The notes beneath the pieces were generated by a model. The model had not been told where the DNA came from. It saw only the letters and a list, made by a program, of their open reading frames with translations, and did no database searches. Below are positions 7,243 through 15,447 of a DNA stretch of 34,060 nucleotides, piece after piece. The translations under genes were made by a program, and so were the position numbers. Positions within the stretch are counted from its first letter, which is position 1. Each line of letters begins with the position of its first letter. The stretch comes from Paracoccaceae bacterium (GTDB lineage: Bacteria > Pseudomonadota > Alphaproteobacteria > Rhodobacterales > Rhodobacteraceae), in assembly GCA_947461435.1 (NCBI GenBank), contig CANHLE010000032.1:1-34060 (forward strand). Direction: 5' to 3'.

Positions 7243-9438
7243 ATGCGTTCAACCACAGACTTCAACGACAACTGGCTGTTTGAGGGGACAGGCCCCGTGC
7301 GCCTGCCCCATACGGCGGTGGAACTGCCCTATTCCTATTTTGATGAGACGTCGTATCAACGCGCCTTTACCTATGAAAAGACCTTTGTCGCCGATCCGGC
7401 CTGGGCGGGCCAAGAGGTGTGGCTGCGCTTTGACGGGGCGATGGCCGATGCGCGGGTCTTTCTGGACGGGGCCGAGATTGCCGCCCACCGCGACGGCTAT
7501 ACCCCGTTCACCGCGCGGCTGACGGGGATAGGTCCGGGCCAGCATGTGATCCGCGTGGTGATTGACGGGTCGGAAAACCCTGAAATCCCGCCGTTTGGCA
7601 ATGTGATCGACTATCTGACCTATGCAGGTTTGTACCGCGAGGTCTGGCTGGAGACGGCCCCTGCCCTGCACATCGCCAATGTGAAGATCGAAACGCCCGA
7701 TGTTCTGGCGCAGACCAAGCGGGTGCAGGCGCGGGTTTATCTGGACAATCCGCAGGGGATGCCGCTGACAGGAACGCTGCGCGCCGAAATTGCGGATGGC
7801 GCAGGTGCTGTGCTGGCCCAGACCGAGGTGCCGATAAGCGGTGCAGAGGCCGCGCTTTCGTTTGACGGGCTGGCGGGCATCACGCTGTGGTCACCAGAAA
7901 CGCCCGCGCTTTACGTGCTGCGCCTGACGCTAACCTCGCCCAGCGGAACCGACAGCCGCAGCACGCGCTTTGGCTTTCGCGAGATTTCCTTTACGGACGC
8001 GGGATTTCACCTGAACGGGGCCCCGATCAAGCTGCGCGGGCTGAACCGGCATCAAAGCTTTCCGCATGCGGGCTATGCCTTGGGGCGCGCGGCGCAGATC
8101 AAGGATGCCGACATCTTGAAGCACGAGTTGCGGGTGAACATGGTGCGCACCTCTCACTATCCGCAATCGAGCCATTTTCTGGACCGCTGCGACGAATTGG
8201 GACTGCTGGTGTTCGAGGAAATTCCGGGCTGGCAGCATATCGGCGGGCTGCAATGGCAAGACGAAGCCGTGATGAACGTCGCCCGGATGATCACGCGCGA
8301 CTGGAACCATCCGTCGATCGTGATCTGGGGGGTGCGGATCAACGAAAGCGGCGACAGTCACGATTTTTATACCCGCACCAATGCCTTGGCGCGCGAGTTG
8401 GATATCACGCGGCCCACGGGCGGGGTGCGATACATCACGGATTCCGAATTGCTGGAAGACGTCTATACCATGAACGACTTTATCTTGGGCCATGAAGAAA
8501 TGGGCGGAAATCGCCCCCGGACACCGCTGCGTCCGCAGCAAGAGGTGACAGGCCTGCCCCATCCGGTGCCCTATATGATCACCGAATTTGGCGGGCATAT
8601 GTATCCGACCAAATCCACCGATCAGGAACAGCGTCAGGCCGAACATGTGACGCGCCATTTGCAGGTGCTTAACGCCATGTACGGCGATCCGCAGATTGCC
8701 GGGGCCATCGGCTGGTGCGCCTTTGATTACAACACGCACAAGGATTTCGGATCGGGCGACCGGATTTGCCATCATGGGGTGATGGACATGTACCGCGAGC
8801 CCAAGTTTGCCGCCTATGCCTATGCCTCGCAGGGGGATCCCGAGGGCGGGATCGTGATGCAGCCGGTTACCTTTTGGGCCCGAGGGGAGCGCAACATCGG
8901 CGGGGTTCTGCCGCTGATCATCTTGACCAATTGTGACGAGTTGGAGCTGACCTACGGGGATTATCCGCCCAAGCGCGTCAAACCTGACCGCGAAACATAT
9001 CCCCATCTGCCGCATCCGCCGGTGGTGCTGGATCATCGATCTTTCACCGCCGAAGAACTGGGCGTGTGGGGCATGAAATGGGAACGCGCCAGCGTGACCG
9101 GCTATTTGAACGGCAAGGTCGTGGCGACGCGCCACTATGTTGACAATGCCCTGCCCACGACGCTGCAGGTCGTGCCCGATGCCACGCAGATCGGCCCGCA
9201 GGACGCGGTGCGCATCATGGTGCGGGTCTTGGATCAGGCGGGCAACAAGCTGCCGTTCCTGCCCGAACCTGTCAGCGTCCGTGTCAGTGGCCCCGCGCAC
9301 CGCTTTGGCCCCGCCGTCTTGCCGCTGCGGGCGGGATCCACCGGGATCTGGCTTCAGGCCACCGGAGCGGGCGAGATTGCCGTGACCATTTCCCATGACC
9401 GGCTGGACCCTGTGACGGTCCGGCTGACCGCAAGCTGA
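7243..9438 (+). CDS. Glycoside hydrolase family 2, beta-galactosidase-like
   Basis: Encodes 731 residues in the GH2 order: jelly-roll sugar-binding domain (about 1-150), immunoglobulin-like domain (about 160-260), catalytic TIM barrel (about 265-560) and a C-terminal accessory domain. Both catalytic glutamates of this retaining family are present: acid/base Glu368 in WGVRINES and nucleophile Glu448 in MITEFGG, 80 residues apart. There is no signal peptide, so it should act in the cytoplasm on imported sugar. The start ATG at 7243 is 9 bases after the permease stop with AGGGCAGG in front. It lies inside the ABC operon and a second, unrelated beta-galactosidase follows. GH2 also contains beta-glucuronidases and beta-mannosidases; beta-galactosidase is preferred because of context. 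Confidence 0.85.
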   Translation: MRSTTDFNDNWLFEGTGPVRLPHTAVELPYSYFDETSYQRAFTYEKTFVADPAWAGQEVWLRFDGAMADARVFLDGAEIAAHRDGYTPFTARLTGIGPGQHVIRVVIDGSENPEIPPFGNVIDYLTYAGLYREVWLETAPALHIANVKIETPDVLAQTKRVQARVYLDNPQGMPLTGTLRAEIADGAGAVLAQTEVPISGAEAALSFDGLAGITLWSPETPALYVLRLTLTSPSGTDSRSTRFGFREISFTDAGFHLNGAPIKLRGLNRHQSFPHAGYALGRAAQIKDADILKHELRVNMVRTSHYPQSSHFLDRCDELGLLVFEEIPGWQHIGGLQWQDEAVMNVARMITRDWNHPSIVIWGVRINESGDSHDFYTRTNALARELDITRPTGGVRYITDSELLEDVYTMNDFILGHEEMGGNRPRTPLRPQQEVTGLPHPVPYMITEFGGHMYPTKSTDQEQRQAEHVTRHLQVLNAMYGDPQIAGAIGWCAFDYNTHKDFGSGDRICHHGVMDMYREPKFAAYAYASQGDPEGGIVMQPVTFWARGERNIGGVLPLIILTNCDELELTYGDYPPKRVKPDRETYPHLPHPPVVLDHRSFTAEELGVWGMKWERASVTGYLNGKVVATRHYVDNALPTTLQVVPDATQIGPQDAVRIMVRVLDQAGNKLPFLPEPVSVRVSGPAHRFGPAVLPLRAGSTGIWLQATGAGEIAVTISHDRLDPVTVRLTAS

Positions 9439-9450
9439 AGGAGCAAGACC

Positions 9451-10518
9451 ATGAGCGGATTGAAACTGACAGGCTTGCGCAAGTCCTATGGGGCGCATCA
9501 GGTGATCAAGGGTGTTGATCTGGTGGTTGAACCCAAGGAGTTTGTGGTTTTTGTCGGGCCCTCGGGCTGCGGGAAATCAACGCTTTTGCGCATGATCGCG
9601 GGGCTGGAAGAGATCTCGGGCGGGGATCTGGTGATCGGCGGCGTGCGGATGAACGAGGTGGACGCATCCAAGCGGGGCATTGCCATGGTGTTTCAAAGCT
9701 ATGCCTTGTACCCACATATGACCGTGCGCGAAAACATGGGATTTGCGCTGAAATATGCCGGAGAGTCGGCCGAGAACATTGCGCGGCGGGTGGATGATGC
9801 CGCCAAGATTTTGGAATTGCACAAGCTGATGGACCGCAAGCCGCGCGATCTGTCGGGCGGGCAGCGCCAGCGGGTGGCCATCGGGCGCGCCATCGTGCGG
9901 CATCCGGATGTGTTCTTGTTTGACGAACCCCTGTCGAATCTGGATGCCGAACTGCGCGTGCAGATGCGCATAGAAATCGCGCGGCTGCACAAGGAACTGC
10001 AATCCACGATCATCTATGTCACCCATGATCAGGTTGAAGCGATGACGCTGGCCGACAAGATCGTGGTGCTGCGCGAGGGGCTGATTGAACAGACGGGCAC
10101 GCCCCTGACGTTGTACGATGATCCTGACAACCAATTTGTGGCGGGCTTTATCGGATCGCCGCGGATGAATTTCCTGCCGGCCATCGTTCAAGGCGGCGCT
10201 TTGGTCTTGCCGGAATATGATGGCCAGATCATTCCGATGCCGCCTGTGGCGACCGCGCTGGTTCAAGATGCCGAGGTGACGGTGGGAATCCGGCCAGAGC
10301 ATTTCAAAGCCGGCGGGTCGGCCGCGCTGGATGTGACGATCGAGATCATCGAACATCTGGGCGGCGAAAGTTTTGCCTATGCGCGGCAGGGCAAGGCCAA
10401 TGTTTTGACCATTGCCACCAACTCGGGGCGACACTGGGCCTCGGGTCAGCGGATCAAGGCCGAGTTTGATCCGGCCTCGGTTCTTTTGTTCGCCCCAGAT
10501 GGGGCGCGCATCCGTTAA
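9451..10518 (+). CDS. ABC sugar transporter ATPase, MalK/UgpC-type
   Basis: Encodes 355 residues, the usual MalK/UgpC length. It shows Walker A GPSGCGKST (residues 36-44), the Q-loop near VFQSYALYPH, the signature LSGGQ (134-138), Walker B FLFDEP with Asp158-Glu159, and the switch histidine in YVTHDQ. A C-terminal OB-fold regulatory region follows (GIRPEHF). It should energise the two permeases encoded upstream. The start ATG at 9451 follows AAGGAG and lies 12 bases after the GH2 stop. Its position between the two glycosidase genes shows they belong to the same operon. MalK-type ATPases can serve several importers. Confidence 0.92.
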   Translation: MSGLKLTGLRKSYGAHQVIKGVDLVVEPKEFVVFVGPSGCGKSTLLRMIAGLEEISGGDLVIGGVRMNEVDASKRGIAMVFQSYALYPHMTVRENMGFALKYAGESAENIARRVDDAAKILELHKLMDRKPRDLSGGQRQRVAIGRAIVRHPDVFLFDEPLSNLDAELRVQMRIEIARLHKELQSTIIYVTHDQVEAMTLADKIVVLREGLIEQTGTPLTLYDDPDNQFVAGFIGSPRMNFLPAIVQGGALVLPEYDGQIIPMPPVATALVQDAEVTVGIRPEHFKAGGSAALDVTIEIIEHLGGESFAYARQGKANVLTIATNSGRHWASGQRIKAEFDPASVLLFAPDGARIR

Positions 10519-10543
10519 TTCCGTTCTGACGAAAGGCCATCCG

Positions 10544-12688
10544 ATGCTGCGCAAAGCCCCCGCCCCCCTGTCGGTTTGGCGGCCGATCAACATCGACCGG
10601 TTTTTGCTGGGCGCGCCGCATTATCCAGAACATGTGGACGAAACCTTTTGGGCGCGCGATGCGCAGCGGCTGGCAGACGCGGGGGCCAATACGGTGCGGA
10701 TGGGCGAATTTGCTTGGCATCTGTGGGAGCCGAGCGAGGGCCGGTTTTGCTTTGATCTGTTCGACCGCGCGATTGAAGGTTTGGCGGAGCGCGGCATTCA
10801 GACCGTGTTGTGCACCCCCACCGCCACGCCGCCGCGATGGTTGACGGTGAACTACCCCGAAGTGCTGCGCGTCGATGGCCATGGACGCGTTGCGGGGCAC
10901 GGATCACGCCAGCATGCCGACACCACCAGTCCGGTGTTTCGCGCCCATTCGCGGCGCATCACCCAAGCCATGGCCGATCATTACAAGACAAACCCGCATG
11001 TGATTGGCTGGCAAACGGACAACGAATTGAACACGACCGCGTCAGAAAGCCATTCACCCAGCGCGCGGCTGGCCTTTCAGATCTGGCTGCAGGGCCGCTA
11101 TGGCCACGACATCGCGGCGCTGAACCGGGCTTGGGGCGGAGATTTCTGGGCGCTGGCCTATGATCACTTTGCGCAGATCGATACCCCGCGCGACATGGCA
11201 CCGGGCTTTTTGGCACCCGGACATGTGCAGGATTATCATCGCTTTCTGGCCGATGCGACGGCGGCCTTTCAGCATGATCAGGTGGAAATCTTGCGGGCCG
11301 CGCAGCCCGATTGGTTTATCTTTCACAATCTGGGCGGGCTGACGGACATCGATTTTCGCGGAACTTTTGGCCGGGATCTCGATTTCATCGGCTTTGACAT
11401 CTATCCGATGCTGTATGACGAATTTCGGCGCGGCGGCGGCCATGCGGCGACGCAGGCCGCCTATCTGGACATGTGCCGCGCCTGGTCGGGCAACTTCATC
11501 GTGCCCGAACAGGCCTCGGGGTTTGGCTCGCAGCCGGGGTTTTCGACGCTGAACCCTGAACCCGGCGAGATGCGGCGCATGGCGATGACATCGGTCGCAC
11601 GCGGGGCCGACGGGGTGATGTTTTTCCGCTGGCGGCCCGCACATTTCGGGGCCGAGATTTACTGGATGGGGGTGATTGATCATGACGATCAGCCGCGCCG
11701 CCGCTATGCCGAGGCGGCGCAGTTTTTTGGCGAGATGAATCGCCTGGCACCCGAGATTCTGGGCACGCATGTGCGGATGGACGTCGGAATTGCGGGGGCC
11801 GATTTTGACAATCAAGGGGCCTACAAGACCTATGCCATGGGTCTGCCATCGCCGCATGAGGATGCGGTGATCTTGCACCGGTACTGTTACCATGCCGCAA
11901 TTGCCTGCGGATTCATCCATCCCGAAGATGATCTGTCGCCGCTCAAGGTGCTGTATGTGCCCCATTGGGTGATGTGGAAGCCCGAATGGACGCCGCGCGT
12001 GGCGGCTTTTGTGGCGGCCGGAGGCACGTTGATTGTGTCGGCGATGACCGCAACGCGCGACAGCGACAATCACATCCACCAAAGCCTTGCGCCGGGGGCG
12101 GGGTTGGCAGAATTGGCGGGGGTTCAGGTGGTGGAATTTGGGCGCATTGCCGCGCCGGGTGCCACAGGGTTGTTTCCGTCATGGCCAGACCGCACCAACG
12201 GGGCCCATGTGCCCGCGCAGGTGCCGCAGGCGACATCTGCCACGCGCAGCTATCACCACAGCATCGGCAACAGCGATTTCAAGGCGGCGCATCTGTACGA
12301 GGCGCTGGATATGGCACCGGGTACCGAGGCCTTGGGCATCTGGTCAAACCGGTTTTTGAAAGGCACACCCTCGGCCACATCGCGCAGGCATGGTGCGGGC
12401 CGGGTGATCTATCTGGGCACCTATTTGACCGAGGAATTGGCCGAAGCGCTGGATCCGGTGGCGCTGGCCCCGGCGGGGGCGGTGCCCCTGATCGCGGCCT
12501 TGCCCGAAGGGGTTGAGGTTTCGGTGCGTCAGGGGCCGGGACGCGCCTTGTGGTTCATCACCAACACCGCCGATGCGCCCGTCACGGTGACCGGGGTGCC
12601 GCAGGGGGTGGATCTGCTGAGCGATCAGCCCTGTTCGGGGGTTCTGACCCTGCAAGCCTATGGCTGCGCGATCATCAAACAGGGTTGA
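10544..12688 (+). CDS. Glycoside hydrolase family 42 beta-galactosidase
   Basis: Encodes 714 residues, typical for GH42. The opening LLGAPHYPEHVDETFW and RMGEFAWHLWEP segments are hallmark GH42 sequence. The acid/base Glu161 is in GWQTDNELNTT and the likely nucleophile Glu322 in FIVPEQASGFG. A TIM barrel (about 1-395) is followed by the trimerisation domain and a small C-terminal beta domain. No signal peptide is seen, so it is cytoplasmic. I chose ATG 10544, preceded by GAAAGG, because the open frame upstream lies inside the ATPase gene. GH42 enzymes often prefer galacto-oligosaccharides or plant galactan fragments over lactose, so the GH2/GH42 pair may handle different linkages or chain lengths. 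That division of labour is inference. Confidence 0.92.
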   Translation: MLRKAPAPLSVWRPINIDRFLLGAPHYPEHVDETFWARDAQRLADAGANTVRMGEFAWHLWEPSEGRFCFDLFDRAIEGLAERGIQTVLCTPTATPPRWLTVNYPEVLRVDGHGRVAGHGSRQHADTTSPVFRAHSRRITQAMADHYKTNPHVIGWQTDNELNTTASESHSPSARLAFQIWLQGRYGHDIAALNRAWGGDFWALAYDHFAQIDTPRDMAPGFLAPGHVQDYHRFLADATAAFQHDQVEILRAAQPDWFIFHNLGGLTDIDFRGTFGRDLDFIGFDIYPMLYDEFRRGGGHAATQAAYLDMCRAWSGNFIVPEQASGFGSQPGFSTLNPEPGEMRRMAMTSVARGADGVMFFRWRPAHFGAEIYWMGVIDHDDQPRRRYAEAAQFFGEMNRLAPEILGTHVRMDVGIAGADFDNQGAYKTYAMGLPSPHEDAVILHRYCYHAAIACGFIHPEDDLSPLKVLYVPHWVMWKPEWTPRVAAFVAAGGTLIVSAMTATRDSDNHIHQSLAPGAGLAELAGVQVVEFGRIAAPGATGLFPSWPDRTNGAHVPAQVPQATSATRSYHHSIGNSDFKAAHLYEALDMAPGTEALGIWSNRFLKGTPSATSRRHGAGRVIYLGTYLTEELAEALDPVALAPAGAVPLIAALPEGVEVSVRQGPGRALWFITNTADAPVTVTGVPQGVDLLSDQPCSGVLTLQAYGCAIIKQG

Positions 12689-12712
12689 TTGCGCCGGTGA
12701 CGGGGCCGTGTT

Positions 12713-12740
12713 TTGCTTTTTGGCACGATCGGGTTAGATT
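12713..12740 (+). promoter_or_regulatory. Possible promoter of exported-protein gene
   Basis: TTGCTT (12713-12718) and TAGATT (12735-12740) with a 16-base spacer resemble a sigma70 promoter in a short T-rich stretch between the GH42 gene and the next gene. It would allow the exported-protein gene at 12777 to be transcribed separately. Match quality is moderate. Confidence 0.3.
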
Positions 12741-12776
12741 TTGGTCCAAAGGTCATTTTCACAGAAGGACTTGCCC

Positions 12777-13460
12777 ATGGCTTTGACGATGTTCTGCCCC
12801 GCCGCGCGCAGGCAAGGGCCCGCGGTGCCGCGCCGCCTGTTCTGCCTTGGGCTGATGTCCCTTGGGGCGGCGTCCCTTGGGCTGGCGGGCCCCTTGGCCG
12901 CGCAAGACACCATGGTGTCCATCCCCACCCAGTATATCGCCGCCTTGGGCGATACGGCGGCCACATCGGGCACCGATGCCGCGACGTGGGGGCTTTGGGC
13001 GGTTGATCCCGGCCCGCGCGGCGTTTGGACCGAAGATTTTGCCGAGCTTATGGCGAAGGGCGGGTTGGCCCCCGACGGATGGCAATTTGATCCGGCCTCT
13101 TGGTGGCTGGAAGAGCATGGGCTGATCATGGAAGCGCCGCGCTTTCCCGTGCCGGCGGGCCGATATGTCGTGACGGGCGGGCGCGAGGTGACCTCGGTTC
13201 TGACGGTGGAGCCGCCCAGCAGCGACGGCACCCAAGCCTGGAGCCTGGCCGACGGGGCCAGCCTGTATGATGTCACGCATCTGCGCTGCCGGGCGGCAGT
13301 CTATACCGCCAAGGCCGGCCAATCTTGCACCCCTGACAAGACCCCGCTGGGCGCTTTTCCGATGAGCCCGGAAAAGGCGATGCCCGCCGTCGAGGGCTGC
13401 GAGAAAAAGGATTATCAGGTGTTGATCGTCATCGGGATGATGGAAGACGACCAGTCCTAG
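12777..13460 (+). CDS. Exported protein of unknown function
   Basis: Encodes 227 residues. The N-terminus has arginines (ARRQ, VPRR) and a hydrophobic stretch (FCLGLMSLGAASLGLAGPLAAQ), a probable signal peptide cleaved near the AQD site, so the protein is probably periplasmic. The mature part is rich in Trp, Gly and Pro, with SIPTQYIAALGDTAATSGTDA, DPGPRGVW and GRYVVTGGREVTSVLTV, and four cysteines towards the C-terminus that could form disulfides. I do not recognise a domain. The start ATG at 12777 has AGAAGGA upstream; an in-frame ATG at 12741 lacks one. It follows the galactoside operon after 88 bases but may have its own promoter. Its stop overlaps that of the convergent permease gene. 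Confidence 0.7.
   Translation: MALTMFCPAARRQGPAVPRRLFCLGLMSLGAASLGLAGPLAAQDTMVSIPTQYIAALGDTAATSGTDAATWGLWAVDPGPRGVWTEDFAELMAKGGLAPDGWQFDPASWWLEEHGLIMEAPRFPVPAGRYVVTGGREVTSVLTVEPPSSDGTQAWSLADGASLYDVTHLRCRAAVYTAKAGQSCTPDKTPLGAFPMSPEKAMPAVEGCEKKDYQVLIVIGMMEDDQS
13457..13460. other. Shared CTAG stop of convergent genes
   Basis: The palindrome CTAG supplies the TAG stop of the exported-protein gene on the plus strand (13458-13460) and the TAG stop of the permease gene on the minus strand (13459-13457). The two coding regions overlap by four bases with no intergenic terminator, so convergent transcripts would overlap at their 3' ends. Confidence 0.95.
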
Positions 13461-14371
13461 GGCTGAAACGGCTGACCCAAGGATGCGACCGTGTTCTGCC
13501 GCATCCGGCGGCGGTTTGATGAGATCACGGCCAGCATCAAGATGGTCACGACATAGGGGACGCAGGCCAGAATCTGCGAGGGAATGTTCACGCCGCCCGC
13601 TTGGGTGACCAACTCTCCGAGGGACAGCGCGCCGAACAGGACCGCGCCAAAGGCGATGCGCCCGGTCTGCCAAGTGCCAAAGACCACCAGAGCCAGCGCA
13701 ATCCAGCCGCGCCCGGCGATCATGCCATCGGCCCAAAGCGGCGTATACACGGTTGAGGCATAGGCCCCCGCGATCCCGGCCATGGCCCCGCCAAAGGCGA
13801 TGGCCAGACAGCGAATGGTCAGCACGCGAAAGCCGATGGCCCGGGCGGCATGGGGGTTTTCGCCCACCGCGCGGATCATCAGGCCCAGTTTGGTGTGGTT
13901 CAACACGGCCCAAAGCCCGACGGCAAACAGCAAGGTCAGCCAGACCACAATGTCTTGAACGAACAAGGTGGGTCCGATCACGGGCACATCTGACAAAAGC
14001 GGCAGGGCCAGTTTGGGCAGGCCGGTGATTGTCAGGCTTTCAAAACTTTTGCCAAACAAAGACGACAGGCCGGTGCCCAGAATCCCGATGGCCAGCCCGG
14101 CCGCGACCTGATTGGCGACAAAGCCCAGAACCACCAGCGCAAAGACAAGGGACAGCACAGCCCCCCCAAGGGCGGCTGCCCCAAAGCCCAGAAGGTGGCT
14201 GCCATAGGTGTAGGTGGTGATGAAGCCCAAGGCCGCGCCCAGCGCCATCATCCCTTCCAGCCCCAGGTTCAACACGCCGGTGCGTTCCACCACCAATTCG
14301 CCCAAGGCCGCCAGCAGCATCGGGGTTGCCGCGGCCAACATGCCGGCCAGAATAAACTCGATGGCATTCAT
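13457..14371 (-). CDS. BMP-type ABC importer permease, second subunit
   Basis: Encodes 304 residues, a very hydrophobic branched-chain-type permease (BPD_transp_2 family) like the NupQ/YufQ subunits of nucleoside importers. Hallmarks are ATPMLLAALGELVVERTGVLNLGLEGMMALGA near the N-terminus and MIRAVGENPHAARAIGF in the middle. The ATG at 14371 overlaps the upstream permease stop by four bases (ATGA), so the pair is translationally coupled; the open frame beyond it lies inside the other permease gene. It is the last gene of the eight-gene operon. The partner subunit, ATPase and BMP-family binding protein are all present, so the importer looks complete. Nucleoside or purine-like substrate is inferred from family and context. 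Confidence 0.9.
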   Translation of the reverse strand: MNAIEFILAGMLAAATPMLLAALGELVVERTGVLNLGLEGMMALGAALGFITTYTYGSHLLGFGAAALGGAVLSLVFALVVLGFVANQVAAGLAIGILGTGLSSLFGKSFESLTITGLPKLALPLLSDVPVIGPTLFVQDIVVWLTLLFAVGLWAVLNHTKLGLMIRAVGENPHAARAIGFRVLTIRCLAIAFGGAMAGIAGAYASTVYTPLWADGMIAGRGWIALALVVFGTWQTGRIAFGAVLFGALSLGELVTQAGGVNIPSQILACVPYVVTILMLAVISSNRRRMRQNTVASLGQPFQP

Positions 14372-15447
14372 GGCGCGGCCTTGCGGGTGGATGGCAAAAA
14401 GATCAGCCGATGGCGAATGAAGGTCAGACCGGCCAGATAGAAGGTCAACAAAAGGCCCTGAAACACCCAGACGGCCGCTATGGGCAGATCGGCGCTGACC
14501 ATGGCATTGTCGCCACCGATATAGATGGCCGACATCACAAAGGCCGACAGCACGATCCCAAGCGGGTTCAGCCCGCCCAGATAGGCCACGATGATCGCAG
14601 AATAGCCGTAACCGAGCGTGACGGAGCGTTGCAATTGCCCCAAGGGGCCCGACACCTCGGCCGCGCCCGCAAGCCCGGCACAAAGCCCCCCAATGCACAG
14701 GCTGATCCAGACGGCCCGCGACTGGCTGAACCCGGCATAGCTGGCTGCGCGCGGGGCCAGACCGCCCACCAGCAACTGATAGCCTGAAAAGCGGTGCCGC
14801 ATGAAAACATAGCACAGGGCGCTGACCACGAAGGCAAAGAGCAACGAGATATTCACGCGCGTTCCGGGCAGCAAGGTTGGCAACAGCGCCGCATCCGGAA
14901 AGCGCACGCTTTGCGGAAAGTTGAACCCTTTGGGGTCTTTCCACGGCCCCAGAAGAAGATAGTTCAGGATCTGAACCGCGATCAGCGTCAGCATCAAGGT
15001 CACAAGGATTTCGTTGGCGTTGAACCGCGTGCGAAACAGCGCCGCAATCGCGGCCCACGCCATGCCGCCCAGCGCGCCCATCAGCAACATGGCGGGCAGC
15101 ATCAGGGCAGAATCCCCCAAGGGGTACCAGACCGGCAGGGCCGAGGCGGCGATGGCGCCCATCACCAACTGCCCTTCGGCACCGATGTTGAACACATTGG
15201 CGCGAAATCCGATGGCCAGCCCTTGGGCGATCAGCAAAAGCGGGGCCATTTTCAGCAGAATTTCGGAAAAGTTATACCAGCTGAGAAAGGGTTCCAGCAC
15301 CAGCGAATACAGCGCCAAGGCCGGATCCTTGCCCAAAGCGGTGAACAGGATAATCGAGGTGGCAATCGCGCCCACAAAGGCCAAGATCGGGGCCAGGATC
15401 ATGGCCCATCGCGACGCCCGGTCGCGGCGGATGAAGGAGATTTTCAT
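14368..15447 (-). CDS. BMP-type ABC importer permease, first subunit
   Basis: Encodes 359 residues, the longer permease of BMP-type nucleoside importers (NupP/YufP-like). It has many membrane helices and the family's conserved segments ANVFNIGAEGQLVMGAIAA and FNANEILVTLMLTLIAVQILNYLLLGPWKDP, the latter very typical of this subunit. The ATG at 15447 overlaps the ATPase stop by four bases, and its own stop overlaps the next permease start by four bases. The two permeases should form the membrane channel that takes solute from the BMP-family protein encoded upstream. I see no unusual truncation. Confidence 0.92.
   Translation of the reverse strand: MKISFIRRDRASRWAMILAPILAFVGAIATSIILFTALGKDPALALYSLVLEPFLSWYNFSEILLKMAPLLLIAQGLAIGFRANVFNIGAEGQLVMGAIAASALPVWYPLGDSALMLPAMLLMGALGGMAWAAIAALFRTRFNANEILVTLMLTLIAVQILNYLLLGPWKDPKGFNFPQSVRFPDAALLPTLLPGTRVNISLLFAFVVSALCYVFMRHRFSGYQLLVGGLAPRAASYAGFSQSRAVWISLCIGGLCAGLAGAAEVSGPLGQLQRSVTLGYGYSAIIVAYLGGLNPLGIVLSAFVMSAIYIGGDNAMVSADLPIAAVWVFQGLLLTFYLAGLTFIRHRLIFLPSTRKAAP

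Noticed and set aside
7930-9498. Long open frame (522 codons) on the minus strand opposite the GH2 gene
   Set aside because: Composition is His/Arg/Gln-rich with no domain; it is an antisense shadow of GC-rich GH2 coding DNA.
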